Source of the DNA: Ectopseudomonas guguanensis
GTDB lineage: Bacteria; Pseudomonadota; Gammaproteobacteria; Pseudomonadales; Pseudomonadaceae
Direction of reading: 5' to 3'
Assembly (NCBI RefSeq): GCF_900104265.1
Contig: NZ_FNJJ01000004.1
Coordinates: 348,583-412,582, forward strand
DNA length: 64,000 nucleotides
In this document: positions 58,902-64,000 of the stretch, one piece after another
Numbering within the stretch: position 1 is the first letter of the stretch
How the letters are laid out: each line of letters begins with the position of its first letter
Position numbers and translations under genes: made by a program
Notes under the pieces: generated by a model
What the model saw: the letters and a program-made list of their open reading frames with translations, nothing else
What the model was told of the DNA's origin: nothing
Database searches by the model: none

Positions 58902-59696
58902 ATGTCCGAACCCATGCTGCATGCCAGCCAGTATCTGACCAGCCTGCAGGCCTACTGGTGGCCGTTCTGCCGCATTCTGGCGCTGCTCAGCATGGCGCCC
59001 TTGTTCAACCACAAGGCAGTATCGGTACGCGTGCGCATCCTGCTCGCCCTGGCGCTGACGGTGGCATTGGGTGCGGCATTGCCGGACATGCCACCGATCG
59101 ACCCGCTGTCGCTGAAAGGGCTGATGACCGCACTGGAACAGATCGCCTTCGGTGTGCTGCTGGGCCTGACCCTGCAACTGGTGTTCACCATCTTCATGCT
59201 GGTCGGCGAGGTGGTGTCGACGCAGATGGGCATGAGCATGGCGCGCTACAACGATCCGGTGAACGGCGTGTCGTCGTCATCGATCGTCTATCAGCTGTAC
59301 TTCATCCTGCTGGTGCTGCTGTTCTTCGCCATCGACGGCCATCTGGTCACCGTCAGCGTGCTGTACCAGAGCTTCCTGTTCTGGCCGGTGGGCAGCGGTC
59401 TGCATTACCTGGGCGCGCAGAGCTTCGTTCAGGCCTTCGCCTGGGTATTGGCCGCCGCCGTGCTGGTGACCCTGCCGATCGTGTTCTGCCTGACCCTGGT
59501 GCAGTTCTGCTTCGGCCTGCTCAACCGCATTTCGCCGGCGATGAACCTGTTTTCCCTGGGCTTTCCCATTAGCATCCTGATGGGCCTGCTGTGCATTTAC
59601 CTGACCCTGCCCAACCTGCCGGACAGCTACCTGCACCTGACCCGCGAACTGCTCAACGGCATCGGCGTGATCCTGCGCGAGGGCGGCGATGTCTGA
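58902..59696 (+). CDS. fliR: Flagellar export gate protein FliR
   Basis: The 264-residue protein has about six hydrophobic segments with FliR features (FNHKAVSVRVRILLALALTV, MNLFSLGFPISILMGL). It completes the FliPQR channel. It overlaps flhB by 8 bp. Confidence 0.96.
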   Translation: MSEPMLHASQYLTSLQAYWWPFCRILALLSMAPLFNHKAVSVRVRILLALALTVALGAALPDMPPIDPLSLKGLMTALEQIAFGVLLGLTLQLVFTIFMLVGEVVSTQMGMSMARYNDPVNGVSSSSIVYQLYFILLVLLFFAIDGHLVTVSVLYQSFLFWPVGSGLHYLGAQSFVQAFAWVLAAAVLVTLPIVFCLTLVQFCFGLLNRISPAMNLFSLGFPISILMGLLCIYLTLPNLPDSYLHLTRELLNGIGVILREGGDV

Positions 59697-60822
59697 GCAG
59701 AACAGCGGCCAGGAAAAGACGGAAGAGGCCTCCGCGCACAAACTGAAGAAGAGCAAGGACGACGGCCAGGTCGCGCGCTCCAAGGACCTGTCGACCACCA
59801 TCTCGCTGCTCGCCACCCTGTTCATCCTCAAGTTCAGTGCCGGACTGTTCCTCGAGGGGCTGAGCGACAGCTTCCGCCTGTCCTATATCCAGTTCGGCCA
59901 CAGCGAGATCGGCCTGGACGACCTCGACACCCTACTCGGCTACAACATGCTGGTGTTCATCAAGCTGCTGGCACCGATGCTGCTCACCTCCGTGCTGGTG
60001 GTGGCGTTGTCGCTGGTACCGGGCGGCTGGGTGTTCTCGGCGAAGAACTTCGCGCCGAAGCTGAGCAAGCTCAACCCCATCACCGGCCTGGGGCGGATCT
60101 TCTCCGCGCAGAACTGGAGCGAGCTGCTCAAGTCGGTGCTCAAGGTGCTGGTGCTGCTCGGCGTCGGTTACGTGCTGGTGCGTGCCGCATTGCCCGAGCT
60201 GATCGCCCTGCAGCGCAGCAGCGTGCCGCAGGCGATCTCGGCCGCACTGAACCTGACCTTCAACCTGATCCTCTGCCTGATGCTGGTGTTCGTGCTGTTT
60301 TCCTTCATCGACATACCGTTGCAGCGCTACTTCTTCCTCAAGAAGCTGCGCATGACCAAGCAGGAGCGCAAGGAAGAGCACAAGAACCAGGAGGGCCGTC
60401 CAGAGGTCAAGGCGCGCATCAAGCAGCTGCAGCGGCAGATGCTGCAACGGCAGATCAGCAAGGTGATCAAGAACGCCGACGTGGTCATCGTCAACCCGAC
60501 GCACTATGCCGTGGCGCTCAAGTACGACAGCAAGAAAGCCGCCGCCCCCTTCGTGCTGGCCAAGGGCGTCGACGAGACCGCGCTGTACATGCGCCAGATG
60601 GCGGCCAAGCACGAGCTCGAGGTGGTGGAGATTCCACCGCTGGCGCGCGCCATCTACTTCACCACCCAGATCAACCAGCAGATCCCGGCCCCGCTCTACA
60701 CCGCAGTGGCCCACGTGCTGACCTACATCCTGCAGCTCAAGGCCTGGCGCCAGGGCCGCAGAAGCAAGCCACAACTGGCGAGCAACCTCCCGATTCCCGA
60801 CAGCTTGGCCAACAGGGGCTGA
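59689..60822 (+). CDS. flhB: Flagellar export switch protein FlhB
   Basis: The 377-residue protein begins EQNSGQEKTEEASAHKLKKS and has four membrane segments and a cytoplasmic domain. The self-cleavage motif NPTH is at residues 269-272, so it can switch from hook to filament export, although fliK, its ruler partner, is not in the window. Confidence 0.97.
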   Translation: MSEQNSGQEKTEEASAHKLKKSKDDGQVARSKDLSTTISLLATLFILKFSAGLFLEGLSDSFRLSYIQFGHSEIGLDDLDTLLGYNMLVFIKLLAPMLLTSVLVVALSLVPGGWVFSAKNFAPKLSKLNPITGLGRIFSAQNWSELLKSVLKVLVLLGVGYVLVRAALPELIALQRSSVPQAISAALNLTFNLILCLMLVFVLFSFIDIPLQRYFFLKKLRMTKQERKEEHKNQEGRPEVKARIKQLQRQMLQRQISKVIKNADVVIVNPTHYAVALKYDSKKAAAPFVLAKGVDETALYMRQMAAKHELEVVEIPPLARAIYFTTQINQQIPAPLYTAVAHVLTYILQLKAWRQGRRSKPQLASNLPIPDSLANRG

Positions 60823-60825
60823 TCC

Positions 60826-62922
60826 ATGAACCTACTGCAGCAACTCGCGCCCACCTTCCGCAGCGGCCGCATCGGCATTCCGGTGCTGATCCTGTCGATC
60901 CTGGCCATGGTCATCCTGCCGCTGCCACCGGTGCTGCTCGATGCCCTGTTCACCTTCAACATCGCCATGGCCATCCTGGTGCTGCTGGTCAGCGTGTCGT
61001 CGAAAAGCCCGCTGGATTTCTCCCTGTTCCCCACGGTGATCCTGATCACCACCCTGCTGCGTCTGTGCCTGAACGTCGCCTCCACCCGCGTGGTGCTGCT
61101 TGAGGGTCATACGGGTACCGGTGCGGCGGGCAAGGTGATCGAGTCGTTCGGCGAGGTGGTGATCGGCGGCAACTTCATCGTCGGCCTGGTGGTGTTCGTG
61201 ATCCTGATGATCATCAACTTCATCGTCATCACTAAGGGCGGCGAGCGTATCTCCGAGGTCACCGCACGCTTCACCCTGGACGCCCTGCCGGGCAAGCAGA
61301 TGGCCATCGACGCCGACCTCAACGCCGGCCTGATCGAGCAGAACGAAGCCAAGCGCCGCCGCGCCGAAGTGGCCAAGGAAGCCGACTTCTACGGGGCCAT
61401 GGACGGCGCCTCGAAGTTCGTCCGCGGCGATGCCATCGCCGGCATCCTGATCCTGCTGATCAACCTGTTCGGCGGCTTCGCCATCGGCCTGTTCGTCTAC
61501 GACCTGGGCGCCGGCCAGGCTTTCCAGCAGTACGCCCTGCTGACCATCGGTGACGGCCTGGTGGCGCAGATCCCGGCGCTGCTGCTGTCCACCGCGGCTG
61601 CGATCATCGTCACGCGGATCAACGAGTCCTCGGACATCACCGATCAGGTGCACCGCCAGCTGCTGGCCCAGCCGGCGCTGCTCTACACCGTGGCCGGCAT
61701 TCTCTTCACCCTGGCCCTGGTGCCGGGCATGCCGCACCTGGCCTTCATCAGCTTCGCCGCGCTGGTGGCCTTCGTCGCCTGGATGGTGGCGCGCAACGGC
61801 CCGCCCAAGGAAGCCGCCAGCCTCGAACAGGTCGAGGCGCTGGGCAAGGCGATGGAACAGGAGCGTGCGCAGAATCTGGTATGGGAAGACATCCCGCTGG
61901 TGGAGCGGCTGTCGGTATCGCTGGGCTACAAGCTGGTCGGCCTGGTCAACGAGGCCGCCGGTGCGCCGCTGACCCAGCGCGTGCGCGGGGTGCGCCAGAC
62001 CCTCTCGGAAAGCCTGGGCTTCCTCCTGCCCGAGGTGCATATCCGCGACAGCCTGCGCCTGAAAGCCTCGCAGTACAGTATCCAGATCAATGGCGAGAAG
62101 ATCGACGGCGCCGAGCTGCATGCCGACCGCATGATGGCCATCCCCTCGCCGGAGCTGTACGGCGAGATCGACGGTATCCTCGGCGTCGACCCGGCCTATC
62201 GCATGCAGGTGGTGTGGATTCAGCCGGAGGACAAGGCGCGTGCGCTGAATCTCGGCTACCAGGTGATCGACTGTGCCAGCGTGATCGCCACGCACCTGAA
62301 CAAGGTGATCCGTGAGCACCTGCCGGACGTATTCAAGCACGACGATGTCGACCATCTGATGCAACGCCTGCAGTTGCAGGCGCCGAAGCTGGCCGAGAGT
62401 CTGAAGAACCAGCTCAGCTACACCCAGCAGCACCGCGTCTACCGCCAGCTGCTGCAGGAGCAGGTGCCACTCAAGGATATCGTCACCATCGCCACCACCC
62501 TGCTGGAAGCCAGCGAGTCGACCAAGGATCCGGTGCTGCTGGCGTCCGACGTGCGCTACGCGCTGCGCCGCAGCATCGTCGGCATGATCGCCGGCGAGCG
62601 GCAGGAGCTGTCGGTATTCATCCTCGAGAATGCGCTGGAGAATACCCTGCTCAATGCCCTGGCCATCGCCCAACAGGCCGGTCCGGTGAGCCTGGACAAT
62701 ATCCCGGTGGAGCCGAGCCTGCTCAACCAGCTGCAGAACACCATGCCGGTGGTGAAGGAAAAACTGCGCAAGGACGGCCACCCACCGATCCTTACCGTCA
62801 TGCCGCAGCTACGCCCGCTGCTGGCGCGTTACGCCCGGGTGTTCAGCCCCGGCCTGCACGTGCTGTCGCAGAACGAGATTCCGGACCGGGTCGGGGTCAA
62901 TATCCTCGGTACGCTGGGCTGA
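60826..62922 (+). CDS. flhA: Flagellar export gate protein FlhA
   Basis: The 698-residue protein has eight N-terminal membrane segments (about 15-310), the conserved cytoplasmic FHIPEP-family loop (VITKGGERISEVTARFTLDA and DADLNAGLIEQNEAKRRR) and a large C-terminal substrate-docking domain. It is full length and last in the fliM operon. No flhF, fleN or fliA follows, unlike the polar cluster of Pseudomonas. Confidence 0.97.
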   Translation: MNLLQQLAPTFRSGRIGIPVLILSILAMVILPLPPVLLDALFTFNIAMAILVLLVSVSSKSPLDFSLFPTVILITTLLRLCLNVASTRVVLLEGHTGTGAAGKVIESFGEVVIGGNFIVGLVVFVILMIINFIVITKGGERISEVTARFTLDALPGKQMAIDADLNAGLIEQNEAKRRRAEVAKEADFYGAMDGASKFVRGDAIAGILILLINLFGGFAIGLFVYDLGAGQAFQQYALLTIGDGLVAQIPALLLSTAAAIIVTRINESSDITDQVHRQLLAQPALLYTVAGILFTLALVPGMPHLAFISFAALVAFVAWMVARNGPPKEAASLEQVEALGKAMEQERAQNLVWEDIPLVERLSVSLGYKLVGLVNEAAGAPLTQRVRGVRQTLSESLGFLLPEVHIRDSLRLKASQYSIQINGEKIDGAELHADRMMAIPSPELYGEIDGILGVDPAYRMQVVWIQPEDKARALNLGYQVIDCASVIATHLNKVIREHLPDVFKHDDVDHLMQRLQLQAPKLAESLKNQLSYTQQHRVYRQLLQEQVPLKDIVTIATTLLEASESTKDPVLLASDVRYALRRSIVGMIAGERQELSVFILENALENTLLNALAIAQQAGPVSLDNIPVEPSLLNQLQNTMPVVKEKLRKDGHPPILTVMPQLRPLLARYARVFSPGLHVLSQNEIPDRVGVNILGTLG

Positions 62923-62939
62923 TCGCAGAGCTTTTGTCG

Positions 62940-62972
62940 TAGGGTGGATGGCGCTTTCCGCATCCACCTGCT
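62940..62972. repeat. Palindromic repeat downstream of flhA
   Basis: GTAGGGTGGATGGCGCTTTC and then CGCATCCACC form a hairpin with 8-bp outer arms. It lies 17 bp after flhA and may limit 3' transcription. Confidence 0.65.
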
Positions 62973-63020
62973 GCGACTTCTCCCGTAGCCTCTCACGCAC
63001 TCCGCTCGCCATAGCTCACG

Positions 63021-63362
63021 CTATACCTGCTCCTTGCGCTTGTTGCGCATCCCCTCGATCAGACGCACATAGGCCGGCGCCTCACCGACCACGGCCAGAC
63101 CTGCCTCGAAGAAGCCGGTACGGCTGTTCTCCTGTGCCCACTGGCAGATCATGTCCACGTCCACCTGACGCATCTCGCCGTCACGGTCGCGCATGCGTAC
63201 GCACAGCTTCAGCTCGCTACCTGGTTCGACGAGGCTGTCGCCGAGCAACTTCATTCCGCATTCCGATACGTCACCGGCGTAACCGATCAACGTATCGCGC
63301 TCACGGTCGCTGATCTTGATACGAAAGGTGGAACGGAAGGTGATACGGCTCGATTGACGCAT
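63021..63362 (-). CDS. PilZ-domain protein
   Basis: The 113-residue protein has the cyclic-di-GMP-binding RxxxR motif (R10STFR14, with R6ITFR10 overlapping) and the D31xS33xxG36 motif, then a beta-barrel-like region. It is probably a cyclic-di-GMP receptor. It is convergent with flhA, 98 bp away, and may act on the second flagellum as YcgR does on others, but that is inference. It has no YcgR-N domain. Confidence 0.88.
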   Translation of the reverse strand: MRQSSRITFRSTFRIKISDRERDTLIGYAGDVSECGMKLLGDSLVEPGSELKLCVRMRDRDGEMRQVDVDMICQWAQENSRTGFFEAGLAVVGEAPAYVRLIEGMRNKRKEQV

Positions 63363-63655
63363 AGGAAAAGGCCTTAGTGCTAGCCACGTCTGATGGGATC
63401 GCGAGAATCAGGCCTTATCAATCGCAATCATTCGAAGCGAAGTCGCGCATTGATAGCCTGTGATTCATCAACGCAAGGCGACCATAGCGTGCAGAGACTT
63501 AAATCTGGGGCGAGTGCTGATGCCCTGTAGGAGCGAGCTCTGCTCGCGAAGCGTCAGCGAATCACCATAGGGTGCGCCATGCGCACCTTCGTAACCGCGT
63601 CATTGTCGATGCGCGCAGCGCACCCTACGCGCACTGTTTTCCCGAGCGCAAAGAA
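63363..63655. repeat. REP-rich spacer between the PilZ gene and the rRNA operon
   Basis: CTGTAGGAGCGAGCTCTGCT (63524-63543), followed by CGCGAAG, is the common Pseudomonas REP type. TAGGGTGCGCC (63568-63578) and GCGCACCCTAC (63618-63628) form a larger inverted pair. Otherwise no gene is seen. Confidence 0.6.
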
Positions 63656-63688
63656 GAAACCCCAGACCGCTAAGCGATCTGGGGTTTC
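63656..63688 (-). terminator. rRNA operon terminator
   Basis: GAAACCCCAGA and TCTGGGGTTTC form an 11-bp perfect stem about 8 bp past the 5S gene on the minus strand, with a following TTCTTTG. Confidence 0.88.
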
Positions 63689-63695
63689 GTATAGG

Positions 63696-63813
63696 AGCTT
63701 GACGATGACCTACTCTCACATGGTGAAGCACCACACTACCATCGGCGATGCGTCGTTTCACTTCTGAGTTCGGGATGGGATCAGGTGGTTCCAACGCTCT
63801 ATGGTCGTCAAGC
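63696..63813 (-). rRNA. rrf: 5S ribosomal RNA
   Basis: Read on the minus strand it starts TGCTTGACGACCATAGAGCG, continues CCCGAACTCAGAAGTGAAAC and ends GTAGGTCATCGTCAAGCT, the Pseudomonas 5S pattern. The ends pair to give helix I. Boundaries are good to a few bases. Confidence 0.95.
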
Positions 63814-63950
63814 AATTCGGTTGGGATGTCGCGGTTAGGCGCTATCCCTTGGATACGTGATAGAGGCTTGTAGCGCTCGCAAATTTTCGGCTTTCTGTCG
63901 ACTTCACCATCGACACCCTCTGCTGTGAGAGCAGATTGTTTGGGTGTTAT

Positions 63951-64000
63951 ATGGTCAAGCCTCACGGGCAATTAGTATGGGTTAGCTCAACGCCTCACAG
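63951..64000 (-). rRNA. rrl: 23S ribosomal RNA, 3' end (partial)
   Basis: The minus strand reads GAGCTAACCCATACTAATTG and CCCGTGAGGCTTGACCAT, the 3' end of Pseudomonas 23S rRNA. Only the last 50 bases are in the window. The 137-bp spacer to 5S (63814-63950) carries no gene. Confidence 0.93.

Noticed and set aside
60832..62781. 649-residue open frame antisense to flhA
   Set aside because: Low-complexity product rich in Gln, His and Asp, fully within flhA.

Overview
The window is a GC-rich Pseudomonas-type chromosome segment. The diagnostic sign is a housekeeping backbone whose order I know from the P. aeruginosa PA5315-PA5361 region: rpmG-rpmB, a peptide-binding protein, radC, coaBC-dut-algC-argB, pyrE/crc/rph, yicC-gmk-rpoZ-spoT-ridA, oxyR-recG, HU, rubredoxin reductase-rubredoxin, phoR-phoB, ubiA-ubiC. 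Crc, membrane-anchored AlgC and a rubredoxin/reductase pair fit Pseudomonas. The species cannot be fixed from sequence alone.

Layout. (1) 1-11,000 is a mixed accessory and regulatory stretch: a Fic-domain protein, a chemoreceptor lacking a periplasmic sensor, an AraC regulator translationally coupled to an FAD oxidoreductase and divergent from a fatty acid desaturase, a 7TM-GGDEF-EAL protein, and a convergent receiver-HDOD protein. (2) 11,041-28,674 is the ribosomal, nucleotide, CoA, exopolysaccharide, arginine and stringent-response backbone. (3) 28,889-48,172 continues the backbone with small inserts: a lipoprotein, a LysE exporter with an AraC regulator, an aminoacyl-tRNA-deacylase-like/HDOD fusion, a BCCT-like membrane protein, a CorC-like protein, the PhoR/PhoB two-component system with a Pho box, and ubiquinone genes. 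(4) 48,445-62,922 is a second, lateral-type flagellar cluster. A LafK-like sigma-54 activator heads fliEFGHIJ-flgMN on the minus strand, and fliMNPQR-flhBA runs divergently on the plus strand. It encodes export gate, ATPase complex, MS ring, switch and FlgM/FlgN, but no hook, rod, filament, stator, fliK, fliL, fliO or fliA. (5) A PilZ gene, a REP sequence, 5S rRNA and the 3' end of a 23S rRNA gene (minus strand) close the window.

Non-coding DNA is rich in repeats. At least five copies of an imperfect palindromic element (about 120-210 bp) lie between genes, four of them touching or within 2 bp of a stop codon, and their apical hairpin shows compensatory change. A separate 184-bp element with 17-bp terminal inverted repeats and 11-bp flanking direct repeats sits at the stop codon of an SCP2-like gene. 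The 3' end of the peptide-binding protein gene is tandemly duplicated. Several REP-like short palindromes also occur.

Cyclic-di-GMP and motility themes recur (GGDEF-EAL, HDOD, PilZ, chemoreceptor, second flagellum), but no functional link between them is shown by the sequence.
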